Positions 1 to 8,549 of a stretch of 64,000 bases of DNA are shown here, piece after piece. Source of the DNA: Kiloniella laminariae (GTDB taxonomy: Bacteria; Pseudomonadota; Alphaproteobacteria; Kiloniellales; Kiloniellaceae); assembly GCF_027214005.1 (NCBI RefSeq), contig NZ_JAPWGY010000008.1, forward strand, positions 1 through 64,000, read 5' to 3'. Below the pieces are notes generated by a model. The model was not told the DNA's origin. It saw only the letters and a list, made by a program, of their open reading frames with translations, and did no database searches. The translations under genes and the position numbers were made by a program. Each line of letters starts with the position of its first letter. Position 1 is the first letter of the stretch.

Positions 1-62
1 ATCTCTACGATCCTTCCGAATGCTGGAATTTCTTCAAGGCTGCTGGATATGTCTCAGATTAA
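1..62 (+). mobile_element. 3' end of a probable IS630-family transposase (partial)
   Basis: The frame beginning at base 3 reads LYDPSECWNFFKAAGYVSD and stops with TAA at 60-62. A C-terminus with a Cys and an 'F..AGY' pattern of this kind is typical of the DDE transposases of the IS630 type (ending in something like 'EC.NYF.NAGY'). Only 19 residues are in the window, so the family call rests on this short similarity. The reading frame converges on the histidine kinase gene, whose stop codon lies at 75-77; the short sequence between them (TTAAAAGC and GGCTTTAA) is a near-palindrome. It could also be the tail of another protein. Confidence 0.4.
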
Positions 63-74
63 AAGCAAAAGGCT

Positions 75-1577
75 TTAATGCGAAGAGGTAGCTCCCTGAG
101 AAATTAATCGCTCGGCGGGGATTATGATTGAAAACGTACACCCCTGCCCCTCTTCACTGACTATTTCCAGTTCCGCATTATGCATCCGGGCAAAACTATC
201 AACCAACCACAAGCCAATACCCAGTCCCTGAACACCCTTGTCTTCAGATGATTTTCCGCGATAGTTCTCATTCCGTAGTCGTCGGATCTCCTCCCCGGAA
301 ATTCCGATACCGTTATCTTCGACCGCGAGTACTAACTGTCCTTTCGTCAACTTGAAGGTCACCACAATTTTTGATGCTTCACTATACTTTACGGCGTTAT
401 CGACCAGGTTGGTCAACATCTGCCGCAAGGCTCGCCCATCTCCCCGTAACTGGCAGTCTTGAGCCAGAGAGACAACATTGATTCCAATACCTGCTTTCTC
501 AACAGAGGACCTCAACACAGGTTCGATGGACGAAATCAAGAGGCTTATATCGATAATTTCCTCTTCATAACGCCAGCCAGAACCCTCGAGGTTATCGGTG
601 GAGAGAAGCTGATTGATCATACGGAGCAAATGCTGGCCACTATCATGGATCGATTTGCTATAGTCGATGTATTTTTCATTTCCCAGCTTACCCAGCAATT
701 CATTTTGCATCACTTCTGAGAAACCAATTATTGCATTTAAGGGAGATCGAAGATCATGACCTACGCCTTTAAGAAGCCGGCTTTTAGCACGGTCAGCACT
801 TTCGAGAGAGGTATTCTGTTCAGCCAGTTCAACAGCCAATCGTTTGTTTTCACGTGCAGAGGACTGGAGCAAACCCACTGTTGGTAACATCAGAAAGGCC
901 CCTAATATCGTCACAAAAACGGCGAGACCAACACCCACACTATTCATTTCCTGCTCTAGAGCCGTAATTTGAGGAAGATCTATCACAACCTCACGCGCCC
1001 CCCGAAAATCCCCGACCTCCCAAATTCTGTTAAACCCGGAGTTATTATGACAGGTAACACAATCCTTTTTCATCAACATTGATTTGGAATAGCGGATAAC
1101 CTCTCGCCCCTCTAAAGTTTCAAAGCGAGAGAAGACCATTTCAGGGTTCTGCGCCAGGAACTCAAGAGATTTTTCCTGAAAATCATCCAGTATACGATGG
1201 GCGCGTCGTTTAAATGGATAATAGCTATAGAGTGCTGTAACCATACCCGTATTCTCTTCCTGCAGCTTCTCACCAAAGGTGATTGTCATTGTTGCCGGAA
1301 AGGGAATCTGATCATTGTGCGCCGTATAATCATCAGAGAGCTTTATACCAGCGGCCTCAGCCCGGGGCACAATATCTTTTGAATAGAAATTATGAAGTGT
1401 GGTAATAGAAACTTCAAAAGCTTTTGCAGTCTCATAGGCCAGAGCCTTTCTGGTCTGATCTACATAATAGCGTGAACCAAGCAGAAAAAGCGCAAATACA
1501 ACCAAAATAAAAAACCCCACAACAACTTGGGGGTGTCGCCCAATTATCTGGTAAATTTTCCACGTGGTTCTGGTCAT
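75..1577 (-). CDS. DUF3365-type sensor histidine kinase
   Basis: A 500-residue membrane-bound two-component kinase. A first membrane segment (about 17-37) is followed by an extracytoplasmic DUF3365-type sensor region (about 40-205) holding a c-type haem motif, CVTCH at 173-177, then a second membrane segment (about 213-236). The cytoplasmic part has a HisKA domain with the phospho-acceptor His274 (GHDLRSPLNA), and an HATPase domain with N box DNAVKYS (393-399), G1 box DNGIG (421-425) and G2 box GLGIGLW (451-457). DUF3365 proteins with a CxxCH motif bind haem, so the signal is probably redox, oxygen or a small gas (inference). No receiver or response-regulator gene lies next to it, so its partner is unknown. 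All kinase motifs are intact. Confidence 0.85.
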   Translation of the reverse strand: MTRTTWKIYQIIGRHPQVVVGFFILVVFALFLLGSRYYVDQTRKALAYETAKAFEVSITTLHNFYSKDIVPRAEAAGIKLSDDYTAHNDQIPFPATMTITFGEKLQEENTGMVTALYSYYPFKRRAHRILDDFQEKSLEFLAQNPEMVFSRFETLEGREVIRYSKSMLMKKDCVTCHNNSGFNRIWEVGDFRGAREVVIDLPQITALEQEMNSVGVGLAVFVTILGAFLMLPTVGLLQSSARENKRLAVELAEQNTSLESADRAKSRLLKGVGHDLRSPLNAIIGFSEVMQNELLGKLGNEKYIDYSKSIHDSGQHLLRMINQLLSTDNLEGSGWRYEEEIIDISLLISSIEPVLRSSVEKAGIGINVVSLAQDCQLRGDGRALRQMLTNLVDNAVKYSEASKIVVTFKLTKGQLVLAVEDNGIGISGEEIRRLRNENYRGKSSEDKGVQGLGIGLWLVDSFARMHNAELEIVSEEGQGCTFSIIIPAERLISQGATSSH

Positions 1578-1740
1578 TATTACCCTTGTATTCCCGGACT
1601 TAGAGCGTTTCTCTGATTAAGCAAGACTGACAGCACATCGACTATTAACAGACGATTAAGAAAATCATAAACACCATTTCACTGAACAAGTCGATATTGA
1701 TTTGGCGATTTATTGCTTCAAAGCCATTGCTACAGAGACA

Positions 1741-2568
1741 TCATTCGGGGGTATTTTCAAAGAGATCCTCAATGCTCTGGCGACGATAAGTTGCGATCTC
1801 ACTCCAGATTTCCTCTGAAAACTCCCGATTTTCCGAGTAAAATTTGTGACTGATCATCATATACCAGTCATATTCGGCAAAAGCCGGTTTTAACTCGACG
1901 ATCTCGTTAACCAACCCTGATCTGGCCAACAACTCACGACCGATATTACGCTCAATAATATAAGCAGCAAGATGCCCTTCGGCGACAAGTGACAAGCCTT
2001 TTTCGGGAGAATGCACAGTATTGGCCTCAAGCCCGAAATCTTCCTTTAGCCGCTTGACGACAACATATCCCAGCGGCGCCCCTATGGACATTTCGACATT
2101 ATTAAATGCGGTACCATCCCACATCAACACCGTGTCACTACGCGCAAAAAGCATATAGGAAACCCGTAAAAGACGGCGGTCAAAATCCGGAGCAGCATCT
2201 GCCCCGGTCTCTGAGCTGGCATTGGAATCAAAAGGGTATTGTCCGAGGGCTTCCCGTTCCTTGAGGTATATTGAAGGAAATACTGCATCAATTTCATTGT
2301 TTTCCAGCAAAGCCAGACAACGTTTCCAGGGGCGCCTTATATACCCGGCCTTTACATCTATTTTTGCAAGAGCTTCAGATATCATTGTCACAAAGATACC
2401 TGGATTTGTTTCTGGAATGAAATCTCCACTCCCCATCGTAAAGGGGGGAAAGCTTTTATCTTCAAAACAAATGCGAAAATTACGTTCTGAAGCTGTTGCG
2501 TTGTGTGCCAGAAAGATACTGAAAAGCAGCGGAATAGCCCTTTTCAGATAATCATGATGTCTTTTCAT
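1741..2568 (-). CDS. Orphan periplasmic solute-binding protein, family 3 type
   Basis: A 275-residue exported protein. An N-terminal signal peptide (basic start, hydrophobic core to about residue 22, likely cut after the NATA stretch) precedes a family-3 solute-binding fold, seen in the 'ICFEDKSFPPFTMG' opening, a GYI.RPWKRCL segment, and a later 'GAPLGYVVVKRLKEDFG' segment. Proteins of this type bind amino acids or similar small polar molecules. No permease or ATPase gene is adjacent, so it may serve a transporter encoded elsewhere or feed a sensor such as the neighbouring kinase (inference). It is transcribed in the same direction as the kinase, 163 bases upstream of it, and divergently from the small gene at 2885. 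Confidence 0.75.
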   Translation of the reverse strand: MKRHHDYLKRAIPLLFSIFLAHNATASERNFRICFEDKSFPPFTMGSGDFIPETNPGIFVTMISEALAKIDVKAGYIRRPWKRCLALLENNEIDAVFPSIYLKEREALGQYPFDSNASSETGADAAPDFDRRLLRVSYMLFARSDTVLMWDGTAFNNVEMSIGAPLGYVVVKRLKEDFGLEANTVHSPEKGLSLVAEGHLAAYIIERNIGRELLARSGLVNEIVELKPAFAEYDWYMMISHKFYSENREFSEEIWSEIATYRRQSIEDLFENTPE

Positions 2569-2884
2569 TTACACTCACTGTCTGGCAACTCTCTCTATCT
2601 TTACTGAAATTAATAAAAAAAAATATAATTTTTATAAATAAAAAACTTTCCGGCTTATCCACAAAGCCAACTGGAATAATTTTATGGGTCCAGTTTTCCA
2701 GCATCTCTGGCGATATTTTTGATTTTATGATAGATAGTTAACGGAGGTTTTTTTGCAGTTTTGAACGGATCATCTAAAAGTGATCAGAGAATTTCCGCCT
2801 TGACGATTGCCACCTTTTATATCCAAAGCCAATCGGAATTTTACCGTCAGATACGTTAGACAAACGACAAAAGGAAATCGGTCA
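2569..2884. promoter_or_regulatory. Divergent intergenic region with an AACTGGA/TCCAGTT inverted repeat
   Basis: This 316-base AT-rich spacer separates the solute-binding protein gene from the gene at 2885 and must hold both promoters. It contains an inverted repeat, AACTGGA at 2668-2674 and TCCAGTT at 2688-2694, with 13 bases between. The right arm is part of the 12-mer AACTGGACCCAT (minus strand, 2683-2694) that recurs near 8.5 kb and 12.7 kb. I see no gene in it. Confidence 0.45.
2683..2694 (-). repeat. Intergenic repeat AACTGGACCCAT, copy 1
   Basis: Exact 12-base match on the minus strand to sequences at 8498-8510 and 12674-12686. It forms one arm of a local inverted repeat (2668-2694). 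Its CTGGAC core resembles the half-site reported for the MocR-type regulator TauR; a MocR gene lies at 11.1 kb. Confidence 0.5.
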
Positions 2885-3262
2885 ATGATGCCTACCACAG
2901 TTCACAGTATCTTTAAGTACACAGTCCAGATCCTGAACACCAAAGGCAACGCCGATACGCCAAAAGCACAAATCATCGTTCGATTGCTCAACAAGGAAGA
3001 TAAAACCTGTGGGGTTGCCGTCTTCAAGGATTATGGTGAAACTAATGCGCAAAATCCTTACGGCGATCACCAGAAACAAACGGCAACCGCCTATTATGAC
3101 ATCAAGTACTATCAGTCTTTTGTCGATATTTTACGTCTTGAGAAAGAACTCTTCTGGAAAATCGCCTGGCAGCAAATCGGTCCGAACAAAACCGTTCTCG
3201 ATGTCTCCCTGGATACAAAAGCAGAAATCATTGGCGAGCATTTTGGCAATGGTGGCGCCTGA
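2885..3262 (+). CDS. Hypothetical protein, 125 residues
   Basis: I do not recognise this family. The start at 2885 is chosen because AAAGGAA sits about ten bases upstream; a longer reading from 2807 lacks such a site and adds an unlikely basic extension. The protein is soluble-looking, with no signal peptide or membrane segment. It begins 'MMPTTVHSIFKYTVQILN', alternates short beta-prone stretches with charged loops, and ends 'GEHFGNGGA'. It is followed by a strong bidirectional terminator and is divergent from the solute-binding protein gene, so it appears to be a single-gene unit. Confidence 0.6.
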   Translation: MMPTTVHSIFKYTVQILNTKGNADTPKAQIIVRLLNKEDKTCGVAVFKDYGETNAQNPYGDHQKQTATAYYDIKYYQSFVDILRLEKELFWKIAWQQIGPNKTVLDVSLDTKAEIIGEHFGNGGA

Positions 3263-3313
3263 CAGCAAAACGTCTTTCCCGATAAAATAAACAAGCCCCA
3301 GCTTTACGAATAA

Positions 3314-3359
3314 AAAGATATGGCGATTGAAGATAAACTCAATCGCCATATCTTTTTTT
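3314..3359. terminator. Strong bidirectional terminator
   Basis: A 17-base perfect stem, AAAGATATGGCGATTGA at 3314-3330 and its complement at 3339-3355, has an 8-base loop and a run of T on the plus side and of A on the other. It sits between the convergent genes ending at 3262 and 3375 and can stop both transcripts. Confidence 0.85.
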
Positions 3360-3374
3360 GATCCTATATATTGC

Positions 3375-4262
3375 TCAGACTGGCGCCATTGCATTGTCTG
3401 CCTTATCAGCGGCACGCTTGGCGGCTTCCGCTGCAATCTTCTCCTTGCGCATCTCCTTGCGACGGTAAACTTCGTGCAGAATAGCACCAAGTAAAGTCAC
3501 ACAGACGATAACAACGGCCAAAGCACTGAGAGAAGGATTTGTTCCCAATCGCACCTTGCCTGCCAATACCGTCGTCAATGTACTTTCGGCCTGAATGGTA
3601 AAGAGGGTCGTATTATAGTTCTCAAAACTGGTTAGAAATGCCAGCACCGCTGCTGACCCGATTGCTGGCCGCAAGAACGGGATCAGGATTTTCCAGAACA
3701 CTTGCACATTTGTTGCACCCAGATCCAGTGCAGCCTCTTCCTGGGTGCGGTCAAACCGCTGTAAACGTGAGAGGAAAATCAACATACAGTAGGCCGAGAT
3801 AAAGGTAGATTGCCCCACAATCGTCAGAAAGATCCCGCTGTAGAAAATGGTATCGTAATCTGCCTCCATCCACACACCGAGACGATCCCAGAAAACCAGC
3901 GTTGATATCCCCAGAATTACGCCCGGTGTCAGCAGAGGAGAAACGACGATTGTATAGTATATCGGCTGAACCTTTTTGTGCACCTGGGACATTAGAAGAG
4001 CTGCGGCCAAACCGATTGGTACAGCAAGAAAAATGACTCCCACACCGATGAGAAGCGAGTTCTGGATACCTGCAATCATCTCCTTGTCATTGGCCAGAAC
4101 AGAAAACCATTCCAGTGTAAGCTCCTCAATCGGAATTGCCGTCGGAAACTTGGGCGTGTTGAAAGCCGTTATTCCCATCAGTATCAAGGGGCCAAAAAGG
4201 TATAGGAAGAACATCCCGATATAAAAACGGATCATGTATTTTTGAATACGATCTGAAGTCAT
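3375..4262 (-). CDS. potC: Polyamine-type ABC transporter permease (PotC-like)
   Basis: Inner-membrane permease of 295 residues, second of two in a polyamine-type importer. It has about six membrane segments and the EAA loop (EEAALDLGATNVQVFWKI) that docks on the ATPase. The C-terminus is a charged, Ala/Lys-rich cytoplasmic tail beginning RRKEMRKEK. The start codon overlaps the stop of the upstream permease gene by four bases, so the two permeases are probably translated together. It is the last gene of the operon, followed by a strong terminator. PotC-like permeases transport spermidine or putrescine, but close relatives carry other organic cations or amino-sulfonates, so the substrate is not fixed by sequence. 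Confidence 0.85.
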   Translation of the reverse strand: MTSDRIQKYMIRFYIGMFFLYLFGPLILMGITAFNTPKFPTAIPIEELTLEWFSVLANDKEMIAGIQNSLLIGVGVIFLAVPIGLAAALLMSQVHKKVQPIYYTIVVSPLLTPGVILGISTLVFWDRLGVWMEADYDTIFYSGIFLTIVGQSTFISAYCMLIFLSRLQRFDRTQEEAALDLGATNVQVFWKILIPFLRPAIGSAAVLAFLTSFENYNTTLFTIQAESTLTTVLAGKVRLGTNPSLSALAVVIVCVTLLGAILHEVYRRKEMRKEKIAAEAAKRAADKADNAMAPV

Positions 4263-5269
4263 TTTGCCAGCTCCCCCAGATTAACCTTGAAGAGACGCAT
4301 AATCGTCAGAACGAAGATAATGCAGGAAAACAGAAGAACAAAAGCATAAGCAGATCCCCTCGCCCAATCGCCCCCGGAAAAGAACCAGTCATAGATAATC
4401 TGGGTAAACCACAGGCTGCTTGGACCACCCAAAATCTGTGGCACAGCCAAGGCCCCCGCTGATAACATAAAAACCATGGTACAGCCTGATGCGATACCCG
4501 GTTTTGCATAGGGAATGACCACGCGATAATGGATGCGCCACCAAGGCGATCCCAGATCCCGTGCGGCTTCAATCTGGTTGTGATCCAGGCTTTCAATCGC
4601 ATTATATATCGGGAATACCATCAGCAGAATGTAGGCATAACTCAGACCCGCATACATCGCCACGTCGATTTTGATAAAATCAATCGGATCATCAATAAGC
4701 CCGATAGAAATCAGAACGGCATTGATCACCCCGCTTGATCCAAAAAGGATACGAAAGGCAAAAGCCCGTAAAATCTCGTTGACCCAGAACGGCAGGATAA
4801 GACAAATCAAAAACAGTCTTGCCGTCCCTCCTCTGGCTGTTTGTGCCAGATAATAAGCTATCGGATAACAAAGAGCGAAAGCGAGCAATGTCACCATAAC
4901 CGAAGCAATAATGGTCCTGAGAAATACCTGTAGATGCAACCAGTTAAACCAGGCCTCGTCACTCTCCCTCCCAAAAATAAGATAGGAATAGTTGACCAGC
5001 GTATGCCCTTCGGGATTTCCACCAATAGCCCCATCCCGGAAGGAGTAGTCCACCATATAAAGCTGGGGAGCAACAATCATCAATCCGACCCAGAGCACAA
5101 CAGCCCCAACGAGATAGGTCGAGACGAACACACCGTTTTTCCGAACAAACTTGATCTGGCGCAGATTTTCCCAAACCCGGGCAGAATTGTTTTGCAGGAC
5201 AGGCGCAAGCGTCAGAGCCATAATCACGGCAAGAAAAACAACAAAGAATGTACTGAGCGGATCATTCAT
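4259..5269 (-). CDS. potB: Polyamine-type ABC transporter permease (PotB-like)
   Basis: Inner-membrane permease of 336 residues. The start is taken at the ATG at 5269 (MNDPLSTFFVV), which overlaps the stop codon of the upstream ATPase gene; a longer reading from 5314 would run inside that gene. It shows an N-terminal membrane helix, a periplasmic stretch with 'QLYMVDYSFRDG', and the permease core with EAA motif EAARDLGSPWWRIHYRVVIP. It pairs with the PotC-like permease to form the channel. The N-terminus has an extra helix compared with short PotB proteins, which is common in alphaproteobacterial homologues. Confidence 0.85.
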   Translation of the reverse strand: MNDPLSTFFVVFLAVIMALTLAPVLQNNSARVWENLRQIKFVRKNGVFVSTYLVGAVVLWVGLMIVAPQLYMVDYSFRDGAIGGNPEGHTLVNYSYLIFGRESDEAWFNWLHLQVFLRTIIASVMVTLLAFALCYPIAYYLAQTARGGTARLFLICLILPFWVNEILRAFAFRILFGSSGVINAVLISIGLIDDPIDFIKIDVAMYAGLSYAYILLMVFPIYNAIESLDHNQIEAARDLGSPWWRIHYRVVIPYAKPGIASGCTMVFMLSAGALAVPQILGGPSSLWFTQIIYDWFFSGGDWARGSAYAFVLLFSCIIFVLTIMRLFKVNLGELAK

Positions 5270-6353
5270 CGGCCAGTTCTCCTTCGGGCAGAACGATGGC
5301 ACGGTCTGGATCAAAACAGATCGTTACCTTGTCACCGACATGCATATTGGTATCAACACCATCGTTACTTAAGGAAAGCGCGATATGTTTGCTGCCCTCT
5401 CCTTCCAGGTGGATATGTATGGAATGGCCTTCAAACTCTTCCGACAGAACCGTGCTTTCAATGCTGTTTTCAGGAGGGTTTGTGCCCTCAACAAGAGAAA
5501 GGGATTCCGGGCGAACAAAAAGGATGGCGGCATCTCCTTCCTGAAGCCCCTGGGTATTTCGTCCCCGCAGTGTTCCGAATTTGTTTTTGATCTGGGCATA
5601 CTGATTGTCTGCCTGGATGACTTTGCCAAAGAAGGGATTGTTCTCTCCGACAAAGGAAGCAACAAATGCAGTCTGGGGATTGTTGTAGATACTTGTTCCA
5701 TCTCCGACCTGCTGAATAACCCCGGCAGACATGACAGCCACCCGGTCAGACATGGTCAAAGCCTCCCCCTGATCGTGGGTAATATAGATAAAGGTAATGC
5801 CGACACGCTGCTGAATATTGCGCAATTCGCTACGCATGTGTTGCCTGAGCTTCAGATCAAGGGCGGAGAGAGGCTCATCAAGTAATAAAACCTGGGGTTC
5901 AACAGCCAGAGCCCTGGCAATAGCTACACGTTGTTTCTGTCCACCAGATAACTCGGAGACCATTTTGTCACCCTGCCCAGGCAAGGCAATAAGGTTAAGG
6001 AGCTCTTCAGCCCGGCGGCGACGTTCGGCGTATTTAACGCCTTCAACCTCCAACCCGAAGGCAATATTTTCGGCAACAGACATCAAGGGAAAAAGTGCCA
6101 GATTTTGAAAAATCAGGGCTGTAGGACGTTTGTTCGGACCAATCCCTCGCATATCGGCTCCATTGATCCGGATTACTCCTTCGGTAGGTTCATTAAACCC
6201 TGAAATTGCTCGCAATATTGTGGTCTTGCCACAGCCGGATGGACCAAGGAAGCTGAAAAACTCTCCCTTTCTAATTGAAAGGTTCGCATCATCTACAGCT
6301 GTGAAATTCCCGAAACGAATTGACACATGTTCTAAATCTACACCCGAGCTCAT
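5262..6353 (-). CDS. potA: Polyamine-type ABC transporter ATP-binding protein (PotA-like)
   Basis: Cytoplasmic ATPase of 363 residues that powers the importer. Visible motifs: Walker A GPSGCGKT at 37-44, Q-loop IFQN at 81-84, signature LSGGQ at 135-139, Walker B VLLLDE at 155-160. The last 100 or so residues form a TOBE-type regulatory domain with 'ILFVRPESL', usual for PotA/MalK-type ATPases. It lies between the binding-protein gene upstream and the permease genes downstream, overlapping the first of these by eight bases. Confidence 0.88.
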   Translation of the reverse strand: MSSGVDLEHVSIRFGNFTAVDDANLSIRKGEFFSFLGPSGCGKTTILRAISGFNEPTEGVIRINGADMRGIGPNKRPTALIFQNLALFPLMSVAENIAFGLEVEGVKYAERRRRAEELLNLIALPGQGDKMVSELSGGQKQRVAIARALAVEPQVLLLDEPLSALDLKLRQHMRSELRNIQQRVGITFIYITHDQGEALTMSDRVAVMSAGVIQQVGDGTSIYNNPQTAFVASFVGENNPFFGKVIQADNQYAQIKNKFGTLRGRNTQGLQEGDAAILFVRPESLSLVEGTNPPENSIESTVLSEEFEGHSIHIHLEGEGSKHIALSLSNDGVDTNMHVGDKVTICFDPDRAIVLPEGELADE

Positions 6354-6417
6354 GACGCCCCCAAGACTATTCTCACGGGTTCAACAACTGACCCGGTTTT
6401 TTTATTTCAGGAAGAAC

Positions 6418-6444
6418 GAGGAGCACAGACTTTCTGCGCTCCTC
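6418..6444 (-). promoter_or_regulatory. Stem-loop between binding-protein and ATPase genes
   Basis: An 11-base imperfect stem (GAGGAGCACAG at 6418-6428 against CTGCGCTCCTC at 6434-6444) lies just after the binding-protein gene. There is no T run on the transcribed strand, so it is more likely an mRNA-stabilising or partial-stop hairpin. Such hairpins often let the binding protein be made in excess over the membrane parts. Confidence 0.5.
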
Positions 6445-6467
6445 TCAATCGAAATTCGCCCAAGAGG

Positions 6468-7607
6468 CTAGGACGCAACAAACTTGTCCTGGAACTCGGT
6501 ACGCAGCTGTGCATACCAAGTGGGCTCAGCAGGCCATGCAAAGAGATTATCCAGCGCGTCTCCGGGATAGGCTTCGGCAAAGTTTTTCTTCGATGTCTCG
6601 GTCAGGTGAGCATCAGCTCCGATCACCGCCGAATTATAGCCTGTCAGGTTCGCGGTTAACCCACCGAATTCTGGTCTGAAGGAAAATTCGAGGAACGCAT
6701 ATACCTGATCGATATTCTTGGCACCAACCGGCATTGCAATACCATCAACCCAGGCAAGAGCCCCTTCTTTTGGTGCCTGATACTGAACCGGATTACCTTC
6801 TGACTTGAGGGCCAGAATTGGTCCATCCCAGGTTTGTCCACGAATAACATCTTCCTGCATCAGACCGTTCTTCTGACCATCGGCATCATTCCAGAATTTT
6901 TTGACATTCTTTTTACGGTCAATACAGAACTGGGTAATCTTGGACCAGACATCCTTCATGTCATCTTCGCTCTTATAGGCACGTACAACATCGCCCGGAG
7001 CCAGTTCACCAATGGTCTCCATATAAAGTCCGGCGCCGAGCATCATGGAATGTGGACGGCCCATCATTTCATTGTCTCGCCCCTCGACCCAGAGATCGCC
7101 ATAACTGGGGATGCCACCTTCCGGTGTCCACTTGTCCGTACGCCATGCAATGGCTTCCGTTCCCCAAAGCTGTGGAACCCAGTGTGATCCCTTCCCACCA
7201 AAATTCCAGTCGGTTTCTCCGACCTTGGCCATGGAGGCATTCACCCGGTCAATTGGCACTTTGTTCATATCAAATGCCTGCAACAGGTTCAGAGGTTCCC
7301 ATTGCTGGGCACGCATGTTGGTTGGAGAAACCAGATCAAAGCCCCGACCACGGGTCGCCCGCAGCTTGTTGATGATCTCTTCATTTGATCCAATGCCAGT
7401 ATGGTTTATCGCAATGCCGGTTTCCTTGGTGAAGGCTTCTTTGAATTCCTCGGGCAGGTAATCAGACCACATCATCACGTTGATCTCACCCGAAGAAGAC
7501 AGGGCATTTTTTATAAAGGCTGGTGCTGCCAGCACAGATGCCCCTGCAACAGCGGCATTTTTAAGGACTTTACGACGGCTTACAGATTTATTTGTTATAA
7601 TTGTCAT
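6468..7607 (-). CDS. potD: Polyamine-type ABC transporter substrate-binding protein (PotD/PotF-like), Tat exported
   Basis: Periplasmic binding protein of 379 residues and first gene of the importer operon. The N-terminus carries a twin-arginine signal, SRRKVLKNAAVAG, followed by a hydrophobic stretch to about residue 35. The mature part has a family-1/PotD-type fold with 'NVMMWSDYLPEEF' and 'RATRGRGFDLVSPTN'. The ribosome site GGGAGAA lies about eight bases before the ATG. The Tat signal, rather than a Sec one, is less usual for PotD but seen in alphaproteobacteria. The ligand is likely a polyamine or related amine; a sulfonated amine is possible given the nearby pta-soeABC locus (inference only). 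Confidence 0.82.
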   Translation of the reverse strand: MTIITNKSVSRRKVLKNAAVAGASVLAAPAFIKNALSSSGEINVMMWSDYLPEEFKEAFTKETGIAINHTGIGSNEEIINKLRATRGRGFDLVSPTNMRAQQWEPLNLLQAFDMNKVPIDRVNASMAKVGETDWNFGGKGSHWVPQLWGTEAIAWRTDKWTPEGGIPSYGDLWVEGRDNEMMGRPHSMMLGAGLYMETIGELAPGDVVRAYKSEDDMKDVWSKITQFCIDRKKNVKKFWNDADGQKNGLMQEDVIRGQTWDGPILALKSEGNPVQYQAPKEGALAWVDGIAMPVGAKNIDQVYAFLEFSFRPEFGGLTANLTGYNSAVIGADAHLTETSKKNFAEAYPGDALDNLFAWPAEPTWYAQLRTEFQDKFVAS

Positions 7608-8549
7608 GTATCACTTCTCCCAAATTCCCTGCTGTGATAAGCAAGGTGTTTCCCTGTTCACAGCTTCTGCAGAACTTTTCCAGAACCAAGAAAGCTGTTT
7701 CGTTTATTGTTGGGTAAATGTTCGCTTGAATCAGGACCTGTTTGCCGAGACACCTCCCTGTCGAGTGTTGTGAAAAGCGCCTCTTAAAATATTGTTAAAT
7801 AGGATATAAATCCCGTTATCTCGTAGAAAAGAGCGGGAAAAGAGAATAAAAAATTCTGGTAAAAGACTAATATTCAAAAACAGGGAATTACATCGAAGCA
7901 GTAGAAAACACGAACTCTCTGATCCAAAGAGATTTCTGGTACTTACAACAGACATACCCACTGTCAGCTCCTTACCTGAACCGACCAAAAGGCAAGCTGT
8001 GAAGAGCTAGTGTTCTTGCGAACGGAAATACGTTATCCGTCAGATAACACTACTCATAAAACGATTAGAGCAATCGCTTGCTGCCTCGGTCAACCTGCCA
8101 TCGGCGAACATTTCTGCCCGATAGTCCGATAACCCTTACGTTACAGTTCAAATACACAAACAAACAAAACACTGGTGATCTCAGGGAATAATACACTACA
8201 TAGACGAATTCTGAAAAAAAATTACGAATACTCTTCAAATAACCTAAAGAACATTACAATTTTTATTCATCAATCCCCTGAAGATATTAGTATTTTCACA
8301 ATTGCCTACCCCGATGCAAAACAAGGCAACTTTCGTTTATGAAAACACGAAACCTCATTTCAAAATACGATCACAAACAAAACTTGATGTGAAAGATCTG
8401 AATATTTACCTGTTCTTTGTTTTATTGGCTTTAACTGCCTTGTTATCAATACGGTAATCGAATTGGAAATCCGATCTAGTGCCAACCACAAAAACAAGAT
8501 GGGTCCAGTTAAGGAACAGATTTGTAATATACGTTGACCATATATGGTA
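7608..8549. other. 942-base region without a convincing gene
   Basis: This AT-rich stretch lies upstream of the transporter operon and downstream of the chemoreceptor gene, both on the minus strand. Short readings inside it (for example 7731-7988 and 8360-8614, minus) lack family features and good ribosome sites and I do not call them. It should contain the promoter of the transporter operon and holds copy 2 of the AACTGGACCCAT repeat at 8498-8510. Its length is unusual for this otherwise compact window and may mark a decayed gene or an unrecognised RNA. Confidence 0.4.
8498..8510 (-). repeat. Intergenic repeat AACTGGACCCATC, copy 2
   Basis: Exact 13-base match on the minus strand to 12674-12686, and 12-base match to 2683-2694. 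It sits 40 bases beyond the stop codon of the chemoreceptor gene, in the long gap that precedes the transporter operon. Confidence 0.5.

Noticed and set aside
6376-6406. CGGGT/ACCCG stem followed by T run on the plus strand
   Set aside because: No plus-strand gene ends there; the short stem is weak and its T run is on the wrong strand for the transporter operon.
7731-7988. 85-residue frame in the long gap
   Set aside because: No ribosome site or family features, low-complexity hydrophobic composition.
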